From Candidatus Gastranaerophilales bacterium (GTDB lineage: Bacteria > Cyanobacteriota > Vampirovibrionia > Gastranaerophilales > Gastranaerophilaceae), in the NCBI GenBank assembly GCA_017402995.1, contig JAFQOV010000007.1:52268-116267 (forward strand): a stretch of DNA of 64,000 nucleotides. Reading direction: 5' to 3'. Shown piece by piece: positions 10,372 to 18,983 of this stretch. The position numbers and the translations under genes are program-made. Position 1 is the first letter of the stretch. The number at the start of each line of letters is the position of its first letter. The notes under the pieces are model-generated. The model made no database searches. It saw only the letters and a list, made by a program, of their open reading frames with translations, and was not told where the DNA came from.

Positions 10372-11065
10372 CATAAATTGGTTTATAAGTTAACTTGTTT
10401 TGATGAATTTCTTCAAGCTTTTTCAACCCATCTTTGATTTTTTTATAACCAAATTGTTTTTCACTCACTGCGTTTACGCCTGTCAATTTCAAATGTTTTA
10501 AAATTTCTTTTGGGTTTTTAAACTGTAATGTATAAATTTCTTGAATAATTTTTGCATTTTTTGAAAAAATCTTTTCAAGTTCATCAATTTTTTTATATTT
10601 CAAACTAATCTCAAATGTATCTCTAATTTCAAAAAAGTTGTCTGTTGAAAAAATTGTGAGCGCTAAAATCCCATCTTCCTTCAAAAATGATTTCAATTTT
10701 TTAACCACGCCCTCAAAATCATTGCACCACTGCAAACTTGCGTTTGCGATAATCAAGTCAAATTTTTGTTCTGTTTCAAATTTTTCAATATCACATTTTT
10801 TAAATTTAATTTTTGAATTTAAATTTTTAATTTTTTCATAACTATCAACAATATCAAGAGCTAAATAAGCTTCAAAATCAAACTTTTCAACAATTTTTTT
10901 TGTCAAAATTCCAGAATACGAGCCGATTTCAAAAATATTTTCAAATTTTCTTTTTTCAATTAACGATATAAGTTTATTCGCCATAATTTTTTGAATTACC
11001 GCGTTTTCGTCGTAAAAATCTATACTATTTTGAAATTTTTTCTCAATTAATTGTTTATTTAACAT
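10361..11065 (-). CDS. bioC: Malonyl-ACP O-methyltransferase BioC
   Basis: SAM-dependent methyltransferase of 234 residues that disguises malonyl-ACP as a methyl ester so fatty acid synthase can build pimelate. The SAM-binding motif is IFEIGSYSGILT (near residue 45), with DLIIANASLQWC further on, the block typical of BioC. It lies third in a minus-strand bioF-bioG-bioC series in which each gene overlaps the next (7 nt with bioG). BioC calls can be confused with other small methyltransferases, but the operon supports this one. Confidence 0.9.
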   Translation of the reverse strand: MLNKQLIEKKFQNSIDFYDENAVIQKIMANKLISLIEKRKFENIFEIGSYSGILTKKIVEKFDFEAYLALDIVDSYEKIKNLNSKIKFKKCDIEKFETEQKFDLIIANASLQWCNDFEGVVKKLKSFLKEDGILALTIFSTDNFFEIRDTFEISLKYKKIDELEKIFSKNAKIIQEIYTLQFKNPKEILKHLKLTGVNAVSEKQFGYKKIKDGLKKLEEIHQNKLTYKPIYVID

Positions 11066-11700
11066 AATAAATCAGTCCATTTTGAGTATAACCCAAAAGG
11101 ACAATGAGATGAATTAATTTTTTTGATTATTGTTTTATTTTCCCAGAAGGCAAGCTGGTTTTGGCTTGGAACAATTTTGTCATTTTGCGAAATTATTGCC
11201 AAATCAAAAGCTAGCTCGTTTTCTATTTTTAAATTTTTCAAAACAACAAGCTCTTGTTTTAAGCTTTCAAGCGTTCTTGTAATTGTAATTTCGGGTGGAA
11301 TTTTTTCATTTTCAAACATATTTTGAATAAATTTTTCGCAAGTTTTTTCACAAAACAATTTAATTGTTATGTCATAAATTTTTTTAGGTATTCCAAAAGC
11401 ATTGTCAATCATTTTGTTTGTGCCATTAATTGCAATTTTTTTATCAAAATTATTTAAACTGTCAAAAAACAAATTTGAAACATAGACCCCCATTGACCAA
11501 GCAATTAAATTTTTTTCTTTATACTTTAAAAGGTCAAATTCACTGAAATTAAAATCTAAATTTGAATAATCATGCGCAACTAAAACATCATAATCTTCGC
11601 ATTTTAAATGCTTAAATGGCGTTTCGTTCATTCCCCAACCATTAAAAAACACGATTAGTTTAGTATTTTCTTCTTTTTTATTTATCCAATAACTTTTCAT
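11059..11700 (-). CDS. bioG: Pimeloyl-ACP methyl ester esterase BioG
   Basis: 213 residues, DUF452/BioG family alpha/beta hydrolase that releases pimeloyl-ACP from its methyl ester, replacing BioH. Signature segments are IVFFNGWGMNETPF at the N-terminus and the nucleophile elbow AWSMGV. A late Asp (SQNDKIVP) and His (SSHCPFG) could complete the triad. It overlaps bioF by 23 nt and bioC by 7 nt. Confidence 0.9.
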   Translation of the reverse strand: MKSYWINKKEENTKLIVFFNGWGMNETPFKHLKCEDYDVLVAHDYSNLDFNFSEFDLLKYKEKNLIAWSMGVYVSNLFFDSLNNFDKKIAINGTNKMIDNAFGIPKKIYDITIKLFCEKTCEKFIQNMFENEKIPPEITITRTLESLKQELVVLKNLKIENELAFDLAIISQNDKIVPSQNQLAFWENKTIIKKINSSHCPFGLYSKWTDLLC

Positions 11701-12832
11701 TGATTTTATCTAAAAATATTTTAATCTCTTCTAAGTTCATATCCGCACCTAAAGACAGCCTTAATCTTGAGGTATTCACTGGCACCGTTGGCGGATTAAT
11801 CGGCATAACAAAATAGCCGTCTTGTTGCAAATTTTGTGCTAAATCTTTTGTTTTTTGTGCCTCTCCAACAATAATTGGAATAATTTGCGAAGAACTTATC
11901 GTCGGATAGATTTTATGAACCTCATTAAACAATTTGTTCAATTTTTCTTTTTGATTAATTAAAATCTCAAATTTTTCATTTAATAAAAAATTACTCCAAA
12001 GCACGTTAACTGGCGCAATTGCTGTTGAAAAAATAAAACTTGAAGCACAATTAATTAAATAATTTATTACTTTTTCACTTGAAACACACACAGCACCCAT
12101 TGAAGCAAGCGATTTTCCAAGCGTAATTGTAATTATATCAATTTCATTTAACAGATTTTCCTTTGCGCAAATTCCTTGTAAATTATCTGCAAAAACACCA
12201 AACGCGTGCGCTTCATCTATCATTAATAAACAATCATATTTTTTCTTTAATTCGACCAATTTTTTAATATCTGCAATGTCGCCATCCATTGAAAATACGC
12301 TCTCTGAAACAATTAAAGCGTTTTTATAAAGATGTCTTTTTTCTTTTAAAAATTTTTCTAAATTGTCATAATCAAGATGTTTATAGCGAAAATGTTGCGC
12401 TGGCGATAATTTTAACCCTGAAACAATACTTGCATGGTTTAATTTATCACTAAAAATACAATCATCTTTAGATAATAAAGAGCTTATAACGCCCTCGTTG
12501 CACTGATAACCCGTATTAAAAAGCAAGGCTTTTTCCTTGTTAAAAAGTTTTGCAAAACTTTCTTCTAATTCATTATAACAAGGCAAATTTCCGCTCAAAA
12601 GACGCGCTGACGCAGAAGAAAACAAAAAGCTATCTGTTTTAGAATATTTTTCAAGAAATTCTAATCTCAAATCTTCTTTGGTGCTTAAATTTAAATAGTC
12701 ATTTGATGACAAATTAAGCATTTTTTTGCCATTAAAAATAATATCTTTGTTTTCCCTTTTTTGTATATCTTTAATGGTGCGAAAATTGCCACTACTCTTT
12801 AAAAAATCGAGTTTTTCAATTAATCTTTCCAT
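11678..12832 (-). CDS. bioF: 8-amino-7-oxononanoate synthase
   Basis: PLP-dependent enzyme that condenses pimeloyl-ACP with alanine; 384 residues from the start used here. Conserved features are LSSNDYLNLS, LLFNTGYQCNEG, the MDGDIAD segment, IDEAHAFGVF and the PLP lysine in TLGKS. An in-frame ATG at 12880 would add 16 residues, but those codons lie inside the terminator hairpin of the preceding gene, so the ATG at 12832 (MERLIEKL) is the real start. No bioA is present in the window, so the aminotransferase step must be encoded elsewhere. Confidence 0.95.
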   Translation of the reverse strand: MERLIEKLDFLKSSGNFRTIKDIQKRENKDIIFNGKKMLNLSSNDYLNLSTKEDLRLEFLEKYSKTDSFLFSSASARLLSGNLPCYNELEESFAKLFNKEKALLFNTGYQCNEGVISSLLSKDDCIFSDKLNHASIVSGLKLSPAQHFRYKHLDYDNLEKFLKEKRHLYKNALIVSESVFSMDGDIADIKKLVELKKKYDCLLMIDEAHAFGVFADNLQGICAKENLLNEIDIITITLGKSLASMGAVCVSSEKVINYLINCASSFIFSTAIAPVNVLWSNFLLNEKFEILINQKEKLNKLFNEVHKIYPTISSSQIIPIIVGEAQKTKDLAQNLQQDGYFVMPINPPTVPVNTSRLRLSLGADMNLEEIKIFLDKINEKLLDK

Positions 12833-12850
12833 AAAAAAATCATAGCACAA

Positions 12851-12882
12851 AAATGCCCGAAAACTATTGTCTTCGGGCATTT
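12851..12882 (-). terminator. Terminator of the RipA-like gene
   Basis: AAATGCCCGAA pairs with TTCGGGCATTT (11 bp) across a 10-nt loop, with a T-run following on the minus strand. The hairpin mimics a start codon and misleads ORF callers for bioF. Confidence 0.75.
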
Positions 12883-12897
12883 AAAATATTTTTTTAA

Positions 12898-13365
12898 TTA
12901 AAATAATTGAAATCTAATCATGTTTGTAATGCTATATGTACCTGCAACAATATAAACAAGGGCAATTGTTAAGGTTAAGATTTTTTGGAAATCGCCAAAA
13001 ACGATTAATTTTTTATTTTTAATCATTTCTTTATAGTCAACAAATTCTTTGTGATATGGTTGCTCTGGCAATTTTGTTTCTAAATATTCCAAAACTTTTG
13101 CATATTTAACTTTAATCAATGTTTGATATGAATCAACAGACATATACCACATCAAAGAAGCTGCTAAACCAATAACACACAAAACAATGACAGCATGATA
13201 TTGTGGCGTTAGCGTACTTAAAATATATGTTGTAATTAAAATTGCAATATTTAAAACTAAATAAAATCTGTTTGTTGAAAAGTTTCTATCAATAAATTTT
13301 TCTTTTGCATCAGAATAAATTCGATATTGTTCTAAGATTAAATATTTTTCATCTTTCGTTTCCAT
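12898..13365 (-). CDS. RipA-like small integral membrane protein
   Basis: 155 residues from the ATG at 13365, which has AAGGGG 7 nt upstream; the longer frame starting at 13398 lacks such a site. The N-terminus is soluble (YRIYSDAKEKFIDRNFSTNR), then two close hydrophobic segments at about residues 34-75, a conserved soluble stretch (SYQTLIKVKYAKVLEYLETKLP) and a C-terminal membrane helix. This order matches the RipA family of octameric membrane proteins of uncertain function. Family assignment is from memory of the pattern. Confidence 0.65.
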   Translation of the reverse strand: METKDEKYLILEQYRIYSDAKEKFIDRNFSTNRFYLVLNIAILITTYILSTLTPQYHAVIVLCVIGLAASLMWYMSVDSYQTLIKVKYAKVLEYLETKLPEQPYHKEFVDYKEMIKNKKLIVFGDFQKILTLTIALVYIVAGTYSITNMIRFQLF

Positions 13366-13447
13366 ATGAAAACCCCTTTCATAAAGGCATTTTAACACAT
13401 TTAAAACAAAACGGGTTAGTATAAAAGTATGAATTTTCGGAAAAAAA

Positions 13448-13463
13448 ATGGGGTATATACCCC
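13448..13463. other. Intergenic palindrome in an otherwise plain AT-rich gap
   Basis: The gap 13366-13618 holds a palindrome, TGGGGTA followed by TACCCCA, and no credible ORF. It could be a small terminator or operator. I see nothing else there. Confidence 0.35.
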
Positions 13464-13618
13464 AATTCGCATACTAGCCGAAGCATTAACAACATATCTA
13501 TAATACACATAAAATAAATAAAAAGAAAGTAATTGTTAAAAAATGTAATATAAATTGTGTAGTTTTTCCTGATAAACTAATTTTTTGTTCTTTTTTAATG
13601 TTAAAACGTTAAAAAAAA

Positions 13619-13692
13619 TGTCCGCGGGGCGATTCGAACGCCCGACATCAACCTTAGGAGGGTTGCGTTCTATCCATCTGAACTACGTGGAC
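13619..13692 (-). tRNA. tRNA-Arg (anticodon CCT)
   Basis: 74-nt cloverleaf on the minus strand. The D-stem is GTTC/GAAC, the anticodon stem CAACC/GGTTG around loop CTCCTAA, and the T-stem GGGCG/CGCCC around TTCGAAT. It reads AGG codons. The acceptor stem GTCCACG/CGCGGAC has an A-C mismatch at the fifth pair. The 3' CCA is not encoded. Confidence 0.95.
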
Positions 13693-13741
13693 ATTTTGCT
13701 TGATTTTAACATAAAATTATTTTATAGTATAGAAGGTTTAT

Positions 13742-13946
13742 GGGTTCGTAAGCTCCCAGTTGAGCGAAAGCGAAACCAAAATAACGTAGAGCACGCTCTA
13801 ACAACTGAGCGAAATGCGTGAGCCGTGTGTGAGTCAACGGCAAACGACGAGTTTGACGTTTGACGAAACCAATCGATAGCGACGTAGGAGCGCAGGGCAC
13901 TGCCCGAGCACCACAGGAGCAATGACAAGTTAATATAGTAAATTAT
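13742..13946 (+). repeat. GC-rich spacer with a truncated tRNA-Lys decoy
   Basis: From 13742 the sequence repeats the 5' end of the following tRNA-Lys (acceptor strand GGGTTCG, then TAA, GCTC) but closes a modified D-arm (GCTC-CCAGTT-GAGC) and runs into GAAAGCGAAACC. The rest, to 13940, is much more GC-rich than its surroundings, with short hairpins such as GGGCACTGCCC. No anticodon arm follows, so it is not a tRNA. The decoy starts 205 bp before the true tRNA. A comparable decoy precedes tRNA-Met. Confidence 0.6.
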
Positions 13947-14019
13947 GGGTTCGTAGCTCAGTTGGTAGAGCAGGAGACTCTTAATCTCTTGGTCCTGGGT
14001 TCGAGTCCCAGCGGGCCTA
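13947..14019 (+). tRNA. tRNA-Lys (anticodon CTT)
   Basis: 73-nt cloverleaf with D-arm GCTC/GAGC, anticodon stem GGAGA/TCTCT around loop CTCTTAA, and T-arm CTGGG-TTCGAGT-CCCAG. It reads AAG. The acceptor stem is rich in G-T pairs. A terminator hairpin (14026-14052) follows at once. Confidence 0.95.
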
Positions 14020-14025
14020 AATCTT

Positions 14026-14052
14026 AAAAAGCTAGACATTGTCTAGCTTTTT
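14026..14052 (+). terminator. Terminator after tRNA-Lys
   Basis: AAAAAGCTAGA pairs with TCTAGCTTTTT (11 bp) around CATTG, ending in a T-run. The aldolase gene begins 18 bp later and must have its own promoter or use read-through. Confidence 0.8.
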
Positions 14053-14070
14053 AAATAACAAAAGGTAACT

Positions 14071-15069
14071 ATGCACAACATCAAAGTTCTTGATTGCACA
14101 CTAAGAGATGGCGGATATGTTAACAATTGGTCTTTTGGGCAAGAAAATGCTCAAAAAATCATTTTTGGTTTGCAAAAAGCAAGGCTCGATTTTATTGAAA
14201 TTGGCTTCATTGGAAAAAAAGAAACCAATTCCGCACAAACGCTATTCAATGACTTTGAAAAAATAAACGCCTTTTTACCAAAAAATTATAATAAAAATTC
14301 ACTTCTTGCCATGATTGCTTATGATACATTTCCACTTGAAAAAATACCAAAAATAGAGGCTTCTTCAATCGGTGGAATTAGGGTGATTTTTAAAAAAGAC
14401 AAAAAAGAAGAAGCTTTAAAATATTGCCAAAAAATCAAAGAAAAAGGATATAAACTTTTCATTAATCCGACCTATGTTGATCAATACGACGACAATGAAT
14501 TTTTAAATTTGATTAAAGATGTCTCAAACATAGAACCCTATGCTTTTTCAATTGTAGATTCTTTAGGGGTTATGAAAGAAAATGACATTTTAAGATTATA
14601 TTTTTTAATCGAGCAAAATTTAAAAAAAGAAATTGCGCTTTGCTTCCACTCGCACAACAATTTGCAACTTTCTTTCTTAAATGCTCAATGTCTAATGAAA
14701 AATTGCCTTAATAGAGAATTAATCATTGATTCAACAATTTTTGGCATGGGCAGAGGTGCTGGTAATTTGCGTAGCGAATTTTTAGCTCAATACATTAATA
14801 ATAATTTTATGGGCGAATATGATATTGTTCCGATTTTAAAAATTGTAGATGAAGAAATTAACCCAATTTTCAAAAAAACACCTTGGGGCTATTCTGTTCC
14901 CTATCATCTTGCAGCAGTTAATCACTGCCACCCAAATTATGCAAAATTTCTTTCAGAAAAAAAGCTTTCAACAGAAAAAATAGACAATCTATTGGCTTCA
15001 ATTCCAAAAGAAAAAAAGATTACATACGATAAAGATTTTATTCAACAATTATTTTTGAATAATTTTTGA
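14071..15069 (+). CDS. DRE-TIM (HMGL-like) metallolyase / aldolase
   Basis: 332 residues. The N-terminal LDCTLRDGGY motif (R12, D13) and the HSHNN motif with H193 and H195 are the catalytic and metal-binding signature of the DRE-TIM family, which includes 4-hydroxy-2-oxovalerate aldolase, HMG-CoA lyase and isopropylmalate synthase. GMGRGAGN near residue 230 also fits the family. The exact substrate is not evident; the size and TLRDGGY variant resemble small 4-hydroxy-2-oxovalerate aldolase-like proteins. It is followed 32 bp later by an iron alcohol dehydrogenase and then an aldehyde dehydrogenase, so it may supply a keto acid or aldehyde to them. Confidence 0.8.
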   Translation: MHNIKVLDCTLRDGGYVNNWSFGQENAQKIIFGLQKARLDFIEIGFIGKKETNSAQTLFNDFEKINAFLPKNYNKNSLLAMIAYDTFPLEKIPKIEASSIGGIRVIFKKDKKEEALKYCQKIKEKGYKLFINPTYVDQYDDNEFLNLIKDVSNIEPYAFSIVDSLGVMKENDILRLYFLIEQNLKKEIALCFHSHNNLQLSFLNAQCLMKNCLNRELIIDSTIFGMGRGAGNLRSEFLAQYINNNFMGEYDIVPILKIVDEEINPIFKKTPWGYSVPYHLAAVNHCHPNYAKFLSEKKLSTEKIDNLLASIPKEKKITYDKDFIQQLFLNNF

Positions 15070-15101
15070 TGTTGTATAATTAAAAAACAAAAGAGGAGCT
15101 T

Positions 15102-16298
15102 ATGAATATATTTGAAAAAACATATTGCAGAATTTTCCAATTCTGTTTCAAAGTAGCAATCCCCTTACTACCATATTATAACCCTGAAATTTTAGATAAA
15201 GTTGAAGATATCGCACAAATTTTAAAAGCTAAAAAACTTTCTAGTGTTTTACTTGTTACAGATAAAAGCATTAGAAACCTTGGTTTAGTGCAAAATCTGG
15301 AAGATAATTTAGCTCAAAATGAAATTAATATCTCAATTTTTGATGAAGTTGTGCCTAACCCAACAATAGAAAATGTTGAAAAAGCTAAAGAATTATATTT
15401 GAAAAATAATTGCCAAGCGCTAATTGCCTTTGGGGGCGGTTCGGTGATGGATTGTGCTAAAGCGGTTGGGGCAAGAATTGCAAAACCAAAACAAACAATT
15501 CCAAACATGGCTGGAATTTTAAGAATTTTCAAAAAAATTCCGCTTCTTTTTGCAATTCCAACAACAGCAGGAACAGGCTCTGAAACAACTGTCGCAACAG
15601 TAATTACAGATAGCAATACAAAACAAAAATATATGATTTCAGATTTTCCTTTAATTCCAAAATACGCGGTTTTAGATGCCTCAATCACAAAATCATTACC
15701 ACCAGCAATTACTGCAACAACAGGCATGGATGTATTAGTACATGCAATTGAAAGCTTTATTGGTAATTCAACAACTAAAAAAACGCGCGCTCAAGCACTT
15801 GAAGCAACAAAATTGGTTTATGAAAATCTTTTTGAGGCATATGAAAACGGGCAAAATCTTCAAGCAAGAAAAAATATGCTAAAAGCGGCATATCTTGCAG
15901 GTTGTGCTTTCACAGTTTCCTATGTTGGCTATTGCCATGCTGTTTCACACACTCTAAGCGGTTTTTATAATACTCCGCATGGGCTTGCAAACGCTATAAT
16001 TATTCCATATGTTCTAGAAAAATATGGCAAAAAAATTCACAAAAAATTAAAACAACTTGCAATAAGTGCAAATCTTTGTGACGAAAAAACACCTGAAAAA
16101 GAGGCGGCAGAGCAATTTATTCAATCAATAAAAGATTTAAATTCCAAAATGAATATAGGATACAAAATCCCAGAAATTAAAAAAGACGACATTGAAAAAA
16201 TGGCAAAAATGGCAGCGAAAGAAGCAAACCCAATATATCCTGTGCCAATTTTAATGGATAAAAACGAACTCAAAGAGTTTTATTATGACTTAATTTAA
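15102..16298 (+). CDS. Iron-containing alcohol dehydrogenase
   Basis: 398-residue group III (Fe-dependent) alcohol dehydrogenase. It has the NAD-binding GGGSVMDCAKAV motif, the IPTTAGTGSE loop, and the metal-ligand segments TGMDVLVHAIES and HAVSHTLSGFYNTPHG. It reduces aldehydes with NAD(P)H or the reverse. GAGG lies 7 nt before the ATG, and a TATAAT just after the aldolase stop may be an internal promoter. It ends 9 bp before the aldehyde dehydrogenase. Substrate specificity cannot be told from sequence. Confidence 0.92.
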   Translation: MNIFEKTYCRIFQFCFKVAIPLLPYYNPEILDKVEDIAQILKAKKLSSVLLVTDKSIRNLGLVQNLEDNLAQNEINISIFDEVVPNPTIENVEKAKELYLKNNCQALIAFGGGSVMDCAKAVGARIAKPKQTIPNMAGILRIFKKIPLLFAIPTTAGTGSETTVATVITDSNTKQKYMISDFPLIPKYAVLDASITKSLPPAITATTGMDVLVHAIESFIGNSTTKKTRAQALEATKLVYENLFEAYENGQNLQARKNMLKAAYLAGCAFTVSYVGYCHAVSHTLSGFYNTPHGLANAIIIPYVLEKYGKKIHKKLKQLAISANLCDEKTPEKEAAEQFIQSIKDLNSKMNIGYKIPEIKKDDIEKMAKMAAKEANPIYPVPILMDKNELKEFYYDLI

Positions 16299-16307
16299 GG
16301 AGAAAAA

Positions 16308-17669
16308 ATGGATAATATTTTAAAAAAACAACAAAACTTTTTTAAATCAGGAAAAACAATGTCTGTTGATTTTCGCCTTGAATATTTAAAAAAATTAAAA
16401 ACCGCAATCAAAAACAATGAACAAAAAATATTAGGAGCCCTAAAAAAAGACCTTGGCAAAAGCTCAACTGAGGGTTATATGTGCGAAGTTGGTTTGGCAA
16501 TGAGCGAAATTACATATTTTTTGAAAAATTTGAAAAAATTTGCAAAAGATAAAATTGTCCCAACACCAATAACAAATTTCCACTCAAAAAGCATAATCAA
16601 ATCTGTTCCATATGGAAATGTTTTAATTATCAGCCCTTGGAATTATCCGTTTTTGTTATCAATCGAACCATTAGTTGATGCTATTGCGGCTGGAAACACC
16701 GTGATTTTAAAGCCAAGCGCATATTCGCCCGCGACAAGCAAAGTCGTAAAGGAATTAATTGAAGAAGTTTTTGAAAAGGAATATGTCGCAACTGTAACTG
16801 GCGGAAGAGAAGAAAACAAACACCTATTTGAAATGGATTTTGATTTTATTTTCTTCACAGGCAGCAAAAACGTCGGCAAGGAAGTTTTAAAGGCGGCGAG
16901 TGAAAAATTAATCCCGACAGCGCTAGAGCTTGGCGGGAAAAGCCCTTGCATTGTTGATGAAACAGCAAATATCAAACTCAGCGCAAAAAGAATTGTTTTT
17001 GGCAAATTCTTAAACTGCGGTCAAACTTGCGTTGCGCCAGATTATATTTATTGTCATAAAAAAGTAAAAGACAAATTAATTTTCGAAATTAAAAATCAAA
17101 TCATTTCACAATTTGGGCAAAAACCACTTGAAAACCCAGATTATGGCAAAATCATTAACGAAAAACATTTTGAACGCTTAGTTGAATTAATTGAAGATAA
17201 AAAAATAATAATTGGCGGAAAAACAGATAAAAATACATTAAAAATTGAGCCAACTGTGATGCTTTCAACTTGGAAAGACAAAATAATGCAAGATGAAATT
17301 TTTGGCTCAATTTTGCCTGTTTTAACATATGAAAATTTAGATAACGCAATTGAAAAAATCGAAAAACAACCGCACCCATTGGCGCTTTATATTTTTTCAA
17401 AAAACAACAAAAATATTAAAAAAGTAACAGAAAAAATAAGATATGGCGGTGGGTGTATTAATGATGTTGTTGTGCATTTGGCTACGCCAGAAATGCCTTT
17501 TGGCGGATTTAAACAAAGCGGAATTGGGGCATATCATGGCAAATTTGGTTTTGATTGCTTCTCGCACAAAAAAAGCATTTTGGACAAAAAAACTTGGTTC
17601 GACCTGCCTTTAAGATATCAGCCATATAGTTCAATTATCGAAAAATTGTTGAAAATGTTTTTGAATTAA
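16308..17669 (+). CDS. Aldehyde dehydrogenase (ALDH3-like)
   Basis: 453 residues, the compact ALDH3 length. The catalytic glutamate lies in TALELGGKSP and the catalytic cysteine is C241 in NCGQTCVAPDY; ISPWNYPF and FTGSKNVGKE are the usual cofactor-binding segments. It oxidises an aldehyde to the acid with NAD(P)+. The C-terminus (LPLRYQPYS) is the ALDH3-type tail that often precedes a membrane-associated end. AAGGAG sits 5 nt before the ATG. It is the last gene of a three-gene cassette. Confidence 0.92.
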   Translation: MDNILKKQQNFFKSGKTMSVDFRLEYLKKLKTAIKNNEQKILGALKKDLGKSSTEGYMCEVGLAMSEITYFLKNLKKFAKDKIVPTPITNFHSKSIIKSVPYGNVLIISPWNYPFLLSIEPLVDAIAAGNTVILKPSAYSPATSKVVKELIEEVFEKEYVATVTGGREENKHLFEMDFDFIFFTGSKNVGKEVLKAASEKLIPTALELGGKSPCIVDETANIKLSAKRIVFGKFLNCGQTCVAPDYIYCHKKVKDKLIFEIKNQIISQFGQKPLENPDYGKIINEKHFERLVELIEDKKIIIGGKTDKNTLKIEPTVMLSTWKDKIMQDEIFGSILPVLTYENLDNAIEKIEKQPHPLALYIFSKNNKNIKKVTEKIRYGGGCINDVVVHLATPEMPFGGFKQSGIGAYHGKFGFDCFSHKKSILDKKTWFDLPLRYQPYSSIIEKLLKMFLN

Positions 17670-17794
17670 GATTATCATACAACCACAGTATTTTATTTCT
17701 TTTAGCTTGATATATCAATATTTTCTACAAAATTAGCCAATTTATTTTACCATTAGATAAATATGGCATAAAATACGCAGAATAATTTATATAA

Positions 17795-17826
17795 AAATGC
17801 TACAAGGTATAACTCTTGTAGCATTT
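17795..17826 (-). terminator. Terminator of rpsO
   Basis: AAATGCTACAAG pairs with CTTGTAGCATTT (12 bp), loop 8 nt, with T-run on the minus strand. The remaining gap 17670-17794 is AT-rich with nothing I can assign. Confidence 0.8.
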
Positions 17827-17853
17827 AAACTTGAAATTATTTTGGTTTTTAGC

Positions 17854-18123
17854 TTAACCGCGAATTCCTAATTCTTTAATTAATTTACGGTATTTATCTA
17901 GGTCAGCATTTTTTAAATATGTTAACATACCTTTTCTTCTACCAACCATAACCAAAAGACCACGTTTTGCTTGGAAATCTTTTTTGTTAGATTTCAAGTG
18001 TTCAGTTAATTCAGAAATTTTTTGTGAAAGCATTGCGATTTGAACTTCAATGTTTCCAGAATCTTTTTCTGTTTTACCAAATTTTTTGATAATTTCTTGT
18101 TTGTTTTTCAAGTTAATTGACAT
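17854..18123 (-). CDS. rpsO: 30S ribosomal protein S15
   Basis: 89 residues, the standard S15 length, binding 16S rRNA in the platform. The conserved block NIEVQIAMLSQKISELTEHL and KRGLLVMVGRRKGMLTYL are both present. It stands alone, with its own terminator downstream; pnp, its common partner, is not adjacent. Confidence 0.97.
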   Translation of the reverse strand: MSINLKNKQEIIKKFGKTEKDSGNIEVQIAMLSQKISELTEHLKSNKKDFQAKRGLLVMVGRRKGMLTYLKNADLDKYRKLIKELGIRG

Positions 18124-18221
18124 AATGTTTCCTTTTTTAAAATGTTATACTTTTACCTGTTACAGTATATATAAAACATAAAAAAAATAAAACATGTACT
18201 AAATATTTTTGTTTAATAAAA

Positions 18222-18896
18222 CTATACATTAATGCCACGTTGGGCTAAAATTTCAACCACTTTTTGTCTAATGAACTTTTGTTTTTCTTGAATTGAATCA
18301 AGGGCATCAATTTTTACAAGTCCAAATTCATCAACCATTTGTTTATAATTTTCCACAATTCTTGATTGGAAAATAATATAGCTCTTATATGGATTATTAG
18401 ATAATTTCATATCCATGCCGGCTTCGTAAAATTTCGGCTGTCTATTTGAGCAAATGCGCTCTAGGCTATCTTTTGGTGAAACATCAAAATAGAAAGTTAA
18501 ATCGGGTTGAATTGCAAACCCGTACATATTTCGCACCCATTGCGAATCAACTTCTCTTGCGCAATCACGAGCAAATGCAGTGTAGACATATCTATCTGCT
18601 AAAACAACAAAACCTGCTTTTAGCGCTGGTTTAATAACTCTTTCAAGCCTGTCTGCAAAATCAACAGCATGCAACAAAGAGAAAGTTCTGCCAGATAAAA
18701 GATTTTTCTTTTTTGCCTTTTTGGTTGTGTTTGAAATCAGTTCAGATGAATTCCACTGAGTTAAAATAACGTCAACTCCGCGAGATTTTAGCCAACTGTC
18801 TAATAATTCAATTTGAGTAGATTTGCCCGAACCGTCAATTCCTTCAACACAAATTAAGACACCAGGATATGTATGTTTTTTTGAAAATCTTAACAT
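18222..18896 (-). CDS. Thymidylate kinase family protein, paralogue 1
   Basis: 224 residues. The P-loop EGIDGSGKST, the DRYVYTAFARD motif (DR of thymidylate kinases) and a lid-like region with several Arg/Lys residues place it with dTMP kinases. A paralogue of very similar layout lies at 56403-57068. Both share ALKAGFVVL-DRYV and NxYGFA/GYAxxPDLxFY. dTMP phosphorylation is the likely reaction for at least one of them. It begins with an extension (MLRFSKKHTYPG) before the P-loop strand, also seen in the paralogue. Confidence 0.85.
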   Translation of the reverse strand: MLRFSKKHTYPGVLICVEGIDGSGKSTQIELLDSWLKSRGVDVILTQWNSSELISNTTKKAKKKNLLSGRTFSLLHAVDFADRLERVIKPALKAGFVVLADRYVYTAFARDCAREVDSQWVRNMYGFAIQPDLTFYFDVSPKDSLERICSNRQPKFYEAGMDMKLSNNPYKSYIIFQSRIVENYKQMVDEFGLVKIDALDSIQEKQKFIRQKVVEILAQRGINV

Positions 18897-18983
18897 TTCT
18901 TACCTTGTAATTTTACTTGCTCGATTATATATTAATAATAGATTAGATAATCAAAATTGTAAATCGGATATTAAAGAGGCATT

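Noticed and set aside
12833..12880. A 16-residue N-terminal extension of BioF
   Set aside because: The codons lie in the terminator hairpin of the preceding gene, and BioF homology starts at the later ATG.
13742..13780. An additional tRNA gene
   Set aside because: Only the acceptor strand and a D-arm are present; there is no anticodon or T-arm.
13585..14039. ORFs across tRNA-Arg and tRNA-Lys (both strands)
   Set aside because: They are translations of tRNA genes, a known artefact.
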